Assembly (NCBI RefSeq): GCF_028372415.1
Contig: NC_092878.1
Location: forward strand, 5,483,501-5,547,500
Direction of reading: 5' to 3'
Source of the DNA: Notamacropus eugenii
Lineage: Eukaryota > Chordata > Mammalia > Diprotodontia > Macropodidae
DNA length: 64,000 nucleotides
Each line of letters opens with the position of its first letter. Within the stretch, counting starts at the first letter, position 1. A program made the translations under genes and the position numbers. Positions 11,729 through 23,758 of this stretch are shown piece after piece. Under the pieces are notes generated by a model. That model was not told the DNA's origin. It ran no database searches and saw nothing but the letters and a program-made list of their open reading frames with translations.

Positions 11729-12450
11729 TACTCTGTCAACGATTTGTTTAGCCTCTACTGTTATAGTCATGTGATTTTAAATTTTTCTTATTCATATGTA
11801 TCGTTGTGCTACTTTCCTAATGCTGACTCATCCTTGCATACTTTGTACAAATCTAACTTGGACATAGACAATTGTATTAATATGTTATTACTGTTTCTGA
11901 TGTATGTCTGCAAATTATGGAATAGTACATTCCCTCAAGAATTTAAATTGCCCCCCAAAGGGCATTGTAATGATGCATTGTTTGCATGAGCAGACTGTGA
12001 CACATTAAATAAGTAACAATTAAGTGTGAGAAACAGAATAAAGGATGCCCCAAAGAAATACAAGAGTGCAAAGAAGATGGCTGAATATGTGGAAAAATGC
12101 AAGAGAAAAATTATGTATGGGTCATGTATTCCACTGATAGCATTAAAATATCAAGATAAAGATAACTTGATTTTTAAAAAGAGAGAGGGAAAATAAAGTT
12201 AAAAAATCAAAAGTTAAAAATGAACAAAGTGAATTCATACTGAACAGAATTTTTTTTTAGGAATTACTACAATCACATACTATTACTGCCAAACCTGTAA
12301 GACTCTTATCCATGTCCTCTTATAAATAAAAACTGGGGAGACATCCAATGTTTGGGGGGCTTTCTTTCCTTTCTTTACCTCCCTATCCTCTGCAATATAT
12401 GTTGGTAGATAAGCTACAATCATTTTCATGGCAATATTTTGCAAATGCTT
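11729..12450. other. Unassigned DNA
   Basis: A-rich and AT-rich; nothing recognised. Confidence 0.4.
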
Positions 12451-12454
12451 ATCA

Positions 12455-13112
12455 TGAGGTCCTGTGTCCTCTTCATACTATATACTCTTGCACTTGGTGA
12501 CTGCATCAGCTCCCATGGTTTCAAATATTGACTCTATGCAGAAAAATATCAGATCTAGTTGTCTAGCCCTAACTTCTTTCCTGATCTGCTGTACTATATG
12601 TCCAACTGCCTCTTGGACATATCAAACTGGATGTCTCATACCCATTTTAAACTCAACATGTCTAGACTCGTTTTTGAACTCATTTTCCTCCCCCCACCCC
12701 AAAAACCCTTCCCTCTTCCTAATTTACCTATTACCATCAAAGTACCACCACCATTACAGTTACTCAGGTTCACAGTCTAGGTGTCATCCTCTCTGCCACC
12801 TGTCCCTCACCCCCATCCAATCAGTTGTCAAGTCCTGCCATTTCTACCCTCACAGCATCTCCCATATATGCCCTCTTCCTGTCCTGTGACACTGCCAGGA
12901 CTGTGGCACAGGTCCTTATCACCTCATGCTTAGACTACTGCAATAGCCTGCTGGTGGCTCTGCCTGTTAAGTTTCTCCCCTCTCTACCTTCCACTTATCT
13001 GTCAGGCTAATGCTTCTAATGAACAGATCTGATTGCATCATATCTCTATTCAATAAACTCCAGGACCTTCTAATCACCTATTAGATTAGATACAAAATCC
13101 TCTGTTTGGCTT
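12455..13112 (+). mobile_element. L2 LINE, part 1 (ORF2 C-terminal region)
   Basis: Pyrimidine-rich L2 wording: gcatcagctcccatggtttc, tcccatatatgccctcttcc, tcacctcatgcttagactactgcaatagcc, and ctccaggaccttctaatcacc. The 141-residue open frame here is an L2 remnant. The element continues at 14468 after an inserted L1. Confidence 0.85.
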
Positions 13113-14467
13113 CTTTTTTATCATGGTTTTCAGGTAGACTAATAATTTTCAAATTATCTCTCCTGGATCCATTTTTCAGGTCAGTTGTTTTTCCAATGAG
13201 ATATTTCACATAATTTCTTGATTTCTCATGAAGTCATTAACTTCCATCTGCTTCATTCTAATTTTTGAAGAGCTATTTTCTTCAGTGAGTTTTTGACCTC
13301 CTTTTCCATTTGCCCAGTTCTGCTTTTTAAGGCATTCTTCTCCTCATTGGTTTTTTGGGCCTCTTCTGCCATTTGAGTTAGTCTGTTTTTAAAGGTGTTA
13401 TTTTCTTCAGCATTTTTTGGGTCTCCTTTAGCAACCTGTTGATGCGTATTTCATGATTTTTCTTGCATTGCTCTCATTTCTTTTCCCAAATTTTCCTCCA
13501 CCTCTCTTACTTGATTTTCAAATCTCTTTTGAGCTCTTCTGTGGCCTGAGACCATTGCATATATTTTTTTGAGACTTTGGATGTAGGAGTCTTGACCTTG
13601 CTGTCTTGCTCCAGTTGTATGCTTTGTTCTTCCTCATTCAAAAGAATGGAAGAAAATACATTTTCACCAAGAAAGTAACCTTCTATATTCTTATTTTACC
13701 CCTTTTGGGACATTTCCCAGCAAAGTACTTGACTTTTGAGTCCTTTGTCAAGTGCGGGGTATACTACCCCAGGCTTAAGAGCTTTTGTGCAGCTGTTTTC
13801 CAAGATATCTTTAGAGACCTGTAAGTTTTCAGTTCCTCCAAAGTGGCATAGTCAGGAGAGAAGTATTTACTCCTCTCCTGGCCTGCACTCTGGTCTTTGA
13901 GCACTCTTTTTTGCCCTGGAACTGAAAGTAGGATTCCCTCTCCACAGCCACCACCAGCTCTGCCAGGCCAGCCCTAGGACCACCACTGAGGACTGAGACC
14001 CAGATCAGTAGTTGGATTCCCCGAAGGTCTGAAGACTTAGAGCTCCAGAAGTTGCTGCTGCTGAACCAGTGGCTGCAATACCTCTGGGGCTGAGGCCTGG
14101 CCTGACTGTGCTCCCCTCTCACCCAGGTGAAAGAGCTTTCTCACTGACCTTTGAAGCTGTCTTTGGCATTTGTCAGTTGAGAGATCTGGAAACTGAAGCA
14201 GGGGCCCATGATTCTGCACCCTAAAGTCTGCTCCAGTCGCATCTGTGCCTGTGCAGCCCACACTGGGCTGTGCTCCTCTTGGAGCCTGTTGTGACAGACC
14301 TTCCTGTTGGGTCTGTCTTGGGCTAGAAATTTATTTCACTCTGTCATTTTCTGGCTTCTGCTGCTCTAGAATCTGTTTAGAGACATTTTTTACTGATACT
14401 TTAAGGACTTTGGGGGGAGAGCTCCAGCAAGGATGTGCTTCTATTCTGACATCTTGGCTCCACCTCC
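13113..14467 (-). mobile_element. L1 with intact 5' end, truncated inside ORF1
   Basis: In minus orientation it opens with GGAGGTGGAGCCAAGATG at 14467, the L1 5' terminus, runs through the 5' UTR and the coiled-coil part of ORF1 (about 13560-13200), and ends in ORF1 at ACCATGATAAAAAAG near 13113. The same place in the plus-strand element reads ccatgatcaaaaaaagagcc at 52317. The target duplication TGGCTT occurs at 13107-13112 and 14468-14473. The insertion splits an L2. Confidence 0.85.
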
Positions 14468-14935
14468 TGGCTTTTAAAGGCCCTCATAACCTGGTCTCTG
14501 CCTACCTTTCGCCTTACTTACCCTCATGCACTCTGAAATGCACTGATTTCAACTTTCTTTCTTTTCTTCACACAAGGCATTCCATCTCCTGACTGACCAT
14601 CTTCACCTTATGTCCCTTATGCCTGCAATGCTCTCCTTCCTCCTCTCTGCATCCTGGCTTCCTTCAAAGTCTCAGTCAAAATCTCACACTCTGCAAGAAG
14701 TCTTTCCTAGTCCTCCTTAATCTTTGCTGTATTCCTTCTGGGATTTTTCTCACTTAATCCTGAATGTATCTTGTTTGTACACAGTTATTTGCACATTGTC
14801 TCCTCCATTGGGCTGGGAGCTCCTTGAGAGCAGAGACTGTCTTTTGCCTTTCTTTGTATTCCTAGAACTTAGCACAGTGACTGACACAAGGTAAGCCCTT
14901 GACATATGACAGCCGACTAATGACTGTAATATAAG
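14468..14935 (+). mobile_element. L2 LINE, part 2 (3' end)
   Basis: Resumes exactly where the first part stopped (ttttaaaggccctcataacc), passes aggcattccatctcctgac and ctgggagctccttgagagca, and ends in the L2 tail cttagcacagtgactgacac. Confidence 0.9.
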
Positions 14936-15460
14936 ATTTCCAAGTGTCCCACGGATTAATATTTCTCATTGTCTCTGAAGACATCACAAAACAGACTCTG
15001 TTAACTTAGCTGCCTCTACCAGGAAAAATAAAGCTAAACAATGTTGTGAGTTATCTTTCCATTTAGCTATAGCTTTCCAAAGACAGGAACAATGATTCAT
15101 CAAAGAAACGTGTTAAGAATTAGGTGAACTCATGTATAGTGAAGCAAGCTGAATTAGGAAAATTATACATATGATAACAACGATGTAAGTGGAAGGAACA
15201 AGAACAGAAAGAAATTGAAGGTTGGATAATTGTAATGGCTGAGTTTAGTTTCAAAATAGAGAAACTGCATCTCTTCCTTCTTTGCAGAGGTGGGCAATTA
15301 TAAACATGTTCAGACTTTTAATGTGGCAGCTGGTTTTGGATAACGTGTGTGTCTGTGTGTGTGTGTCTGTGTGTGTGCGTGCATGTGTGAAACTACTTAT
15401 CAGGAATGTTTTTCTGTGTGAAAGTGGGGGAACAGCAAAAAGAGGGATACACACCAACAA
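14936..15460. other. Unassigned DNA with (GT)n at 15343-15388
   Basis: No gene or nameable element, only the GT microsatellite near its end. Confidence 0.5.
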
Positions 15461-15462
15461 TT

Positions 15463-15701
15463 TTAAAAAGAATTTTTAAAATATATTCATTTTATTTATT
15501 TTTAATGCTCTGCAATCACTACCATAAAACTTAGATTTTCCTCCCCCACCTACCCTCCACCCCCCTCCTCCCTCCCTAAGATGGCATACAATTCTACATA
15601 GGATCTACACATACATTCCTATTGAATACATTTTCATTATAGTCATGCTGTGTAGAACTAAAATAAATGGGGGAAATCATATAACAAAACCAAAACATAA
15701 T

Positions 15702-15742
<41 letters not shown>

Positions 15743-16132
15743 ACACACACAAATGATCTGCTACATTCTGCAATTGAATTCCATAGTTCTTTCTCTGAAT
15801 GGGGAAGGCATTTTGACTTAGAAGACCATTGGGAATTTTTTTTTTTAATGTCCTTGTATTGCTATGAAGATCCAAGTCTACCAGAAAAAACTCTCATACA
15901 CTGTGGTTGTTGCTGTGCACAAAGTTCTCCTGGTTCTGCTCCTTTTGCTCAGCACCAGACCATATAACTCTTTCCAGGCCTCTCTGAAGTCTTCTTGTTT
16001 GTCATTTCTTATAGCTCAATAGTATTCCATTACATTCATATACCATAATTTATTCAGCCATTCCTCAATTGATGGGCATCCCCTTGACTTCCAGTTTTGG
16101 GCTATTAAAAAGTTAAAAAGAATTTTTTAAAA
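15463..16132 (-). mobile_element. L1 3'-end insertion with target-site duplication
   Basis: A 5'-truncated L1 tail of about 630 bases in minus orientation (caatagtattccattacatt, cattcctcaattgatgggc). It is bounded by TTAAAAAGAATTTTTAAAA at 15463-15481 and the same with one extra T at 16113-16132. A (CA)n run at 15706-15751 lies inside. Confidence 0.85.
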
Positions 16133-17325
16133 CCCAGCTTCTCCAGTAGTTCACTCCCTCATTCATTCATCATCAGAAGAATTTCATATCTGTTGTGCCA
16201 AGCACCTTTAATGTTTATATACAATCTCACAACTGGGATCCCTAGGATCCTCTGTCTTTGCCACTGTTAGCAAACCACATGTTGCTGAGGGCCATTCTGT
16301 GTTTTTATTGGCTTCATGGAATTCCAGACCCAAAAAACTCATCAGAAAACAGTCACAGCTTGTGGCCAGGACTGACAGCATGGTAGAACCTTCAAGAGCT
16401 TTTATCTGCTGGCATATCCTTTGAGAACCTAAGGTCATCTCCAAGAAATGAGGAGGAACTGAGGTAAGTTCATGGAGAAAAGGGAGAAGAGTACTGGAAA
16501 ATTTGAAATTTGAAAGTTGTTGAGCAATTTGAGAATCATTCCTGAGTTAAATGTCTTTATAGTGATAGCACTAACTTGTCAGAGCTAAGATCAAAATTAA
16601 TTTAAGACAATTTATACAATAAGAATATTGTAAAGAAAATTTTGAGAGACTGAAGAATTCTGGGCACTGCAATGGTCAGCACAATTCCAGAGGACCTGTG
16701 ATGAAGCATGTTCTACATTTCCTGACAGAAAAGTAATGAATTCGAGGTATAAAATGAGATACACATTTTTTGGATATGGTCAACGTGATGAGTTGTTTTG
16801 TTTGACTATGCTTCTTTCTTATAAATATTTTCTTTTTTCTTCTTGTACTGGAAGAGGAAATTCAGAGAGAGAAAGGAGAGCTAGTTATGGGACAGCTTAA
16901 AAAAGAAAAAGAGAAAAACAGGCCACTAAAGCAATTTTTACACTAAAGAGAACTGCAGAAAATTCAAAAGAAAAACAGAATTCAGGATGAATTTGAAAGT
17001 AAAAAGTCTGAACTAATTACATACTTTAAAACAAATCTGTATGTATTTGAATTTTCAGACATAATCCTTTTCTGTTCTGCTTTGCATATGGAAATGTTAC
17101 ATTTTTGGTGTTTGTTAAATTCACAAAAAAAGAAAAATTTGTATAAAAACAGAAGAATCAATATGAGAAAAAGATATGAATGCAATTAAAGTAACTCCAG
17201 CCAAACTTATTTAAGTAAGTGGTGAATGTCTAAAAATGGGAAATGAAAGGAGAAATGAGCAGACACAAATTATACCCATTTCCTAAAGAAGTTTAACCAC
17301 TGTAACTAAGTTGCCATAATGAGGT
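16133..17325. other. Unassigned DNA
   Basis: A 78-residue minus-strand frame at 16444-16208 lies in non-repeat sequence but I see no family match and no convincing splice sites. The rest is A-rich. Confidence 0.4.
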
Positions 17326-17329
17326 GAGC

Positions 17330-17925
17330 AAAAGAACCTTAAAACCATGCCAGTTTCCTTGATTTCCTTGACAAAAGGAGGGTGTATGATAGCCAAGGGC
17401 AAAATGCTGGTTTAGAATACAAATTTGTTTGTAAAATCTTCTGAAAGAAGATGATGGAGGATTATATGCTATGTCTCTCCATAAAACAATGAGATGTAAT
17501 GGCAGGAAAAAAACAAGTTTCTAAAAAGCTCTGTAAAAGACTTTACTAGGCAAAGCAATCCTGAGGGCATATAAGGATGAAACTAGATGAAAGATAACCA
17601 ACGGATGAAAAATGGTAGAGATTTGTTAGCACTTTTAATAAAGTCTTTTCATCATCAGGGACAGTAGAACAATCACCTTTGATTTCTAACATCACATTCC
17701 CAAATTTACTGCAGGAAGAAGTAGAAATTGTACTGAAGAAAACAAAGATATGAAGGACAACTGAACTAGACAAAATATACACAGAGGAGATCTATTCTCA
17801 TGGGAACATTATTTTGAGGTTGTTTACTGATAAAGTCTCAAAGTATTTGAAAGTAGAGAAGTTCTGAAAGAGTTGGGGGGGGAAATTAACCCTTCTATCA
17901 AGAGAATATCAATAGCTATTGATAC
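17330..17925 (+). mobile_element. RTE-type LINE relic
   Basis: One frame reads STFNKVFSSSGTVEQSPL then LLQEEVEIVLKKTK, and another LDKIYTEEI and LRLFTDKVSKYLK. This is the linker between endonuclease and reverse transcriptase as I remember it in RTE LINEs. Frames are broken. Confidence 0.5.
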
Positions 17926-17959
17926 ATTGATCTTTGTCTTTTTAAATATAAATGGTCAG

Positions 17960-18062
17960 GTATATTGATTGATAGATAATAGGCAGACAGACAGATAATA
18001 GATAAATGAATAACAATCAGATTGATAATGGTCAGATAGATAATAGAAATAAATAATAGACT
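17960..18062. repeat. Degenerate (GATA)n
   Basis: Imperfect GATA/GACA tetranucleotide repeats. Confidence 0.8.
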
Positions 18063-18454
18063 GAGAGATTTTCTTCTTAGAATGATTTAGGACTTCTAAG
18101 TAGCTACATCCAAGCTGGTATATTGTTTCATTACTATCTTTTAAAATAAATCATTATTAATTATTTCTACACTTTAATTTTGGTCACTTCTTTTAAAATA
18201 TCATTTTAAAATGGTTTTATCAAAACAGGTAAATCTGTTTCTTTTTCTTATTTCTCTTACTAATTTCAACTTTGTTGTCAAAGTTTATAAAGTACTTGGA
18301 TATTTCCACATTTCTGAATTTGACAGGTTTGACTGTTATTGTAATTATGTTCTTATTTTTGCCTTGGAAATTTTTGTGAAAGTGCAACACAATGCTTTCA
18401 AAAAGCAGGCATGTACCTCCATTTCTCATTCAATAGTTACCAAAGTCTATCATA
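18063..18454. other. Unassigned AT-rich DNA
   Basis: An 82-codon frame at 18211-18459 has no motif and an overlapping antisense frame, as expected by chance in AT-rich DNA without stops. Confidence 0.4.
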
Positions 18455-18716
18455 TCTAATATTTATATAGGGTCTACTATGTACCAGGCACTGTACTAAA
18501 TTCTTTACCAATATTACCTCATTTGATCCTCACAATAACCTTGGGCAGAAGATGCTATTATTATGCCAATTTTACAGATGAGGGAACTGAGGCATGTAGT
18601 GGTTAAGTAACTTCCTCATGGTCATACTGCTAGTAAGCATGTGAGACTACATTTGAACTCAGATCTTCTTGACACCAGGTCCAGTGCTCTATCTACTGTA
18701 TCACCTAGATCCCTGT
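18455..18716 (-). mobile_element. MIR, near full length
   Basis: Clear MIR in reverse: ctactatgtaccaggcactg, tcatttgatcctcacaataa, acagatgagggaactgaggc, ttgaactcagatcttcttga. Confidence 0.92.
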
Positions 18717-19699
18717 ACTATTTAGATTTCCCTAACATTCCAGATTGAATTTCTTTCTTTTTCATCTTTCTGAGAGATTTAAGTCTGGAAGAGGTACATT
18801 AGAGTCACTTGTTTAGTGAATATTTGAAAATGATATTATTTTGGTTTTGGTATCTTTAAGCACAATACAGTTTCCTTGATTGCCTCTCTTTGTCATATCT
18901 ATTGTAACTTAAATTCCACTGGAACTCTGCATTTTAACTGTCTAAATGTTGTGTTTTGTGATGTTCTTTCATAAAACAAATTCCTGAGCTTTTCTTTCTA
19001 ATCCATTCTTCCACCTTCCTCTTTTATATGGCTCAGTTTTTCACACTGTTTTTCCCTTCAAGTCATGTTACAAAATTTTCTTCTCCTCATTTCTGAAAAA
19101 TAAATAAACCATCACTGGGGTTCTGCAAATTTGCTTATGATAAAACCAAATCCAGTTTCTTCTCCCTTCTTCCCCTAGCACAGACTCAATTCGCTGATGT
19201 TCTGTCTCTCTTTTTTTAAGTCAAATTTTATTTTGTTTGAGGCAGTCTCTTAGAACAGATCTTAGTATCAGACATTCCTCTTTTCCCTCCCTGTGCGACC
19301 AGGTCCATCCCCTTCTTTAGTTTATTTTTGTCATTTTTTTACTGGTCTGTATAAGGACAAAGCTTACGAAATCCCCTTTCTTTCATTCCCCAGCTCTGTG
19401 TCTGAATGATCTTCACCTGTTCTTTTTCAATTTCAAGAAATGAGTTCCTGAAGGAACTTCCTTTTCTACGCAACTTCTTTTTGAACATCATCTCTCTTTG
19501 TTTTCTCAGTGACCCTTACAAAGCGTGCAACTCCCTGTGGAGATCAGTCTTTTCTCCCTTTTTGAGCATATAAGCAGCAGATCCTCACATAACCCCTTCT
19601 ATGGATTTAAAGTTGTTCGCTTTTCTTCGCTTTCTTTTATCCAGTGTTTCTGCATTTCAAAGGTCTAATTCTAGTCTTCCAAAGCAATGCTTAGAATTC
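18717..19699. other. Unassigned pyrimidine-rich DNA
   Basis: T- and C-rich; may be old L1 or LTR sequence but no diagnostic wording. Confidence 0.35.
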
Positions 19700-21141
19700 A
19701 TTAAATTCTTCTTGGTTTGGTAGTGTACAGAAATGCTGATGATTTTTAGGGGGTGGGGAGATTTTTTTTTTTATCTTATTACTCTATTGAACCTCTCAAT
19801 TAGTTTTTGAATATATGCGAGTTTTTTTCCTAGAGCTTTAAAAAATTTCCATTGATTGTCATTAATGAGATGGGTCCATAGATATTTTCCTCTGTTTTAT
19901 TCCCTCCCTGGATTGTGTGCAAGATTGCATTTGTCTCATAAAAAGATATAAATTTCATTTTTCTTTGTTACTGAGAACAGTTTTTGTGGGCATTAATTTT
20001 ATTCTTTAAACATTTTATAAAAATCAGTGAGCTAGCCTGGACAAGGTTTCTCTCCCATTCTCTTTGGTAGATTATTGTTTTCTCAACTTTTTGTGAAATT
20101 AATTTTAAAAAGTTATCTATATTTTATTTCATTTGTGCATTTTATATTCTTTGAAACTAATAATGCACTTCTTTGAATTTTCTTGTTTCTGGCATTTTAT
20201 TGTGTATTATAATTTCTGATAATTTTCTGTGTTTCCTCACTATCTGATATGTGTGATTTGACTGTTCACTTTTGATTTTCAAAGTTTGATTTTCCTTCTT
20301 TTTGTGAAGCCATTTAGAAATATTTTCAGTTTTTTGAAATAGTTCTTTTTATTTTCAGTTTTATTTCTCCTCTAATTTTCAAAATAAATATGTTATGCAT
20401 GTTTCAGAATTTAGAACAAATGATGAAAAACCAAAATAATGTACACAATTAAATCCAACAAGCATTTCTTCAGCCTTTACTATATGTGACATGTATTATG
20501 CTAGGCACTTAAGTTACTGGAGACAAAAAAGAAAAGAAAAGCTCCTGAGCTTCTAGTTACTACTAAAATAGGTTAATGAGAACAACACTGTAAGGTAGCT
20601 GATCTCAGATTAATTGTAATGGTCAGCAGTGCCACTAAAGAATAAGCTATATAATACCCTTGTCTATTTATTTTCAAATTTTGAAGTACATTCTTAGCTT
20701 ACTAATCACACCCTTTTTTTTTTGGTTTGTTTTCAGACATACAAATTTTCTTATGCTCTGAGGGTTGCTTCTTTTATTGATTACTATTTTTATTGCTTTA
20801 TAGCCTCTAAAAGAGATTTATTTATTGCTTTTTAATATTGTTTTCTTTATGGCCCAGCAGATGATCAATTTTGGAAGGATTCCATATGAAACTGAGAAAT
20901 ATGTATATTCTTTGACTTTTCCATTCAACATGGACCATCGCTAATCTTGCAAGTCTAAGTTTTGAATAAAATTCTACTTAGATCTCTATTTTTCATGATG
21001 TTTATCTTTTTGGTGGATTTATTCGATTCTGAAAAAAGAATTTTGAAATCTATTATTACTGTGTTACTATTAATGCCCTTTTGCAATTCAGACAGCAGTT
21101 CTTTTAGTAATTTACATGTCACAGAGTTTGTTACATACACA
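19700..21141 (-). mobile_element. Old L1 ORF2, minus strand
   Basis: Reverse ORF2 wording, heavily decayed: tctcccattctctttggtag at 20050 and, near 20850-21080, tatggcccagcagatgatcaattttgg, the reverse of the region following the endonuclease. Interrupted by A/T-rich stretches; ends against the MITE at 21142. Confidence 0.55.
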
Positions 21142-21143
21142 TA

Positions 21144-21203
21144 CAAGATGTCCCAAAAGCTTTAATAATTTTAAACTGCACTAAGACTTTGGGACACTCT
21201 ATA
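21144..21203. mobile_element. Mariner-like MITE
   Basis: A 60-base near-palindrome: caagatgtcccaaaagcttt at one end and aagactttgggacactct at the other, flanked by TA on both sides (21142-21143 and 21203-21206). The TGTCCCAAA ends and TA target are those of Tc1/mariner miniatures. Confidence 0.6.
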
Positions 21204-21209
21204 TATTTA

Positions 21210-22200
21210 ATAATGCTACTATATCACTGTCCATGTTGCATTCTTTTGGCATTATTAATTTTTACTGTTGCTTCAAGTGAAATCATGATTATAACTCATT
21301 TTTTTCTAGAATTGCTTGAAATTAGGGTAAGTTCTGTACCAACCTTGCTCTTGCTCAATATCCTTTAAATGTAGGGAGGGGGGCAGTATAAAGGGAAGTG
21401 TGTAGCAATTTTTTGGTATTTTATTTTCTTATTTAGTCTTCCATTGTCTTCTATTGAAGAGTAAAATAGATTCACAGTTATGTTTATAATCATTTTGTAT
21501 GTTTTCTTCTATTAAATTCTTTTACATTTTTTCTTTTAAAAATATGGCTTTTAGTACCTATGTTTCTTTGCTGACAAGGGTCCCTTAATTTTTGGAGGGA
21601 GGTCACTGATGCTTGTTGCAGTCTGGCTGAATGTATGGACTCCTCAGAATCATGTTTTTAAATAACTGAAGGAAAGCTTAAGTTTTGGTGAAAGATTAGT
21701 GAAAAAAAAGATGTAATTTTTCATATCTAATTTCACAGACCCCTAAAATCTGTTCAGGAACTCCAGGCTAACTTCCTGGTCTACAATAATCTATTGCCAA
21801 TCTTTGCCGATAAACTTGCTCTTCCACCTCCGTCTTTCCCTTTACCCTGTCAAAGGTCAAATTCCTTTAGTGAGTTTTTATTTTTATTCTTTTTTGCCTT
21901 TTCATTTAAGAATGGTTTAGAGATGACCTCTGTTGTTGACACCACAGTTATGTCCCAATAGCCTTTCACTGAACCCTCCCATGTGACAAAGAATAACACT
22001 AAGCAAAACTGGCTAACAAAGTGACCACGTGTGACGTGTGTATGAACACTCCACCCCAATGATGCCCTACCTCTCTCCCTACAACAGAGAGGTGTTTCAG
22101 AGCCTACGTCCTGGGAGCACAATTGGCTGTTAGGATTAAACTAAAGTCAATTATCTTTTAGTGTGTCCATTACTATTATTTTATTAATGACCAGAAGCTC
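21210..22200. other. Unassigned DNA
   Basis: Includes a 90-residue minus-strand frame at 22122-21850 without recognised motif. Could hide an old LTR or exon; no support. Confidence 0.35.
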
Positions 22201-22204
22201 AGGA

Positions 22205-22292
22205 AGTTTTCTTTTCTGTCTTGGTATTCTAAGTGTCTAGGAAAGTGTTTGGCACACAGTAGGTGTTTTACAAATGGATGTTGAACTGGATT
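22205..22292 (+). mobile_element. L2-type LINE tail
   Basis: gtgtttggcacacagtaggtg followed by ttgaactgga, the usual L2/MIR3 end. Confidence 0.75.
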
Positions 22293-22415
22293 CATTATTC
22301 TGATTTTCCATCATTTATTCTAAATTCTGATTTGCTTTTCTCTAATCAATGTATTCAAGAGTTTGTTTCATTCCTAATTCCCTCCCTTATTTCCTTTATT
22401 TTGTTGCTCTTGAGC

Positions 22416-22478
22416 GTTAGATTAGATGGCCTTTAATGTCTCCTTTAGCTCCAAATCTATGCGCCTGTGATTCCATAG
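22416..22478 (+). mobile_element. MIR-family SINE tail
   Basis: gattagatggcctttaatgtc then agctccaaatctatgcgcc, the 3' tail seen also at 23160 and 33550. Confidence 0.75.
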
Positions 22479-22691
22479 TTCTTACAGCTGCTCCATTTTA
22501 TTTCGGGGGATCCTATTTCTATACTTTCCCCTCTCCTCCCTCCTCCAGAAATTACTGTCTGCTTTTCCTTGCCTCTGGATTTTCTTCCCTCTTCTTATGT
22601 GACCAGCCTAGGTTTTTCACTTACAGGAATATCTCACTGAATGTAACTGAACTATATGAGGAGTCTTTGGAGCTGGATATTCCTTTGGGAG

Positions 22692-22815
22692 CAATCAATC
22701 AAAAAACATTTATTAAGCACCTACTATGTGTCAAGCACTGCATCAAGTGCTGGGGATAAAAAAGAAGCAAAGGATAGCCCCTGCTCTCAAGAAGTTTGCC
22801 ATCTGATGGATCAGA
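22692..22815 (+). mobile_element. L2/MIR3-derived marsupial repeat, head
   Basis: aacatttattaagcacctac, gtgctggggataaaaaagaa and cctgctctcaagaagtttgcc. The same element type occurs at 29455 and 34060. Confidence 0.8.
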
Positions 22816-23074
22816 CTGTGATTAGACTGCTTTTGGGCTATTACTGACTGGTACACTCTAAATCAAGAAGGGTTCTGACAAAAAAAAAGAGTTTGTAATT
22901 ATCTCATTGAGTTATATAGATATAGATATACACACATGCATACGCACACACATAATATCTTCTTGCTACTGCAATTCTACCCATGGTTCCTTACAATTCA
23001 CCAGCACTGAGGAACTTCGTAGGTGTGATTGCAGTGGACGTAAAGGAATCACAGGAAGATTTGAGTCCTTGGCT

Positions 23075-23222
23075 CTACCAATAAGTAATTAGCTGTGTGA
23101 TCTTGGCAAGTCACTTAGCCATTGTGGGCTTTGATTTGTGCATCTATCAAATGAAGGGGGGTAGACTGGATGGCATCTAAGGTTCATCCAGCTGGTGCTG
23201 TCTACGAATCCTTGATTCCTTT
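23075..23222 (+). mobile_element. MIR-family SINE, 3' half
   Basis: agctgtgtgatcttggcaag through gactggatggcatctaaggt to gaatccttgattcc. Confidence 0.85.
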
Positions 23223-23448
23223 TCTTTTCGCAGGAATTCATGTGGGTTAGCAGCAGTCTGTGCAGACCACCTGAAACCTATTCTATTTCAAATGCTGAAG
23301 TAAAAAACAGCATGAAAGGGCTTAAAATGCTGCAAGGGCATGACCCTCCCTGACAACTCCATATCTCCCTGATCTGTGATGCAAGGATCCCCCTGTTGCT
23401 ATGTTTGACTTTAACTTGGGTACTACAGAACTGGTGCCATGTCACTGA

Positions 23449-23456
23449 TGACATCA
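23449..23456. promoter_or_regulatory. CRE-like palindrome upstream of candidate first exon
   Basis: TGACATCA, inside the 11-base TGATGACATCA, is one base from the consensus TGACGTCA bound by CREB/CREM. It lies about 260 bases upstream of the candidate start codon at 23716 in a stretch free of recognised repeats. Such sites occur by chance; this is a weak call. Confidence 0.15.
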
Positions 23457-23715
23457 TAGACTGGGCAGAGGCCACTCTGACCATTCTGACCATAACTGCT
23501 GCCTTTGGCTGTTGTGGCTTTGAATGTTCCTATTCAGAGATATTAATGGTTTGGTTTTTGTGTGTGTGAAAACCAGGGAAAAAGTGAGGTCACCTGCAGG
23601 TCAAGAAGTTCAGATGTCCAACTTCCTTGGGATAAGGATGCTAGAGACTTTTTAGAGTTCTTACTCCCATATTCTCCTTTATCTGTGAAGGAAGAAGCAA
23701 CGCTGTGAACATCCA

Positions 23716-23758
23716 ATGAAGGAAGTACAAGAAAAAAGAGCTGCAGCTGAAACTTCAG
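23716..23758 (+). CDS. FAM170A: Candidate first coding exon of the FAM170-family gene
   Basis: An ATG at 23716 opens 14 codons (MKEVQEKRAAAETS) plus one base, then GT at 23759. The exit phase (1) fits the main exon, which needs one base at its start; the join restores GGA (Gly) and gives ETSGISEAEQPSPQPGPS. From memory, human FAM170A begins MKRRQKRK and has GMSKSQEDALQPGS soon after, so the MK start, basic run and G-[IM]-S...QPG spacing agree. Against it: the Kozak context is poor, the donor (CAG|GTTTGC) is weak, the exon is tiny and the intron would be 7 kb. Unproven without transcripts. Confidence 0.3.

Noticed and set aside
12464-12889. 141-residue open frame
   Set aside because: Lies in an L2 LINE and is read in a pyrimidine-rich stretch; a repeat remnant.
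16208-16444. 78-residue minus-strand frame in non-repeat DNA
   Set aside because: No motif, no clear splice sites and no neighbour to join; could be chance.
21850-22122. 90-residue minus-strand frame
   Set aside because: No recognised family, ends in Lys/Asn runs from A-rich DNA.
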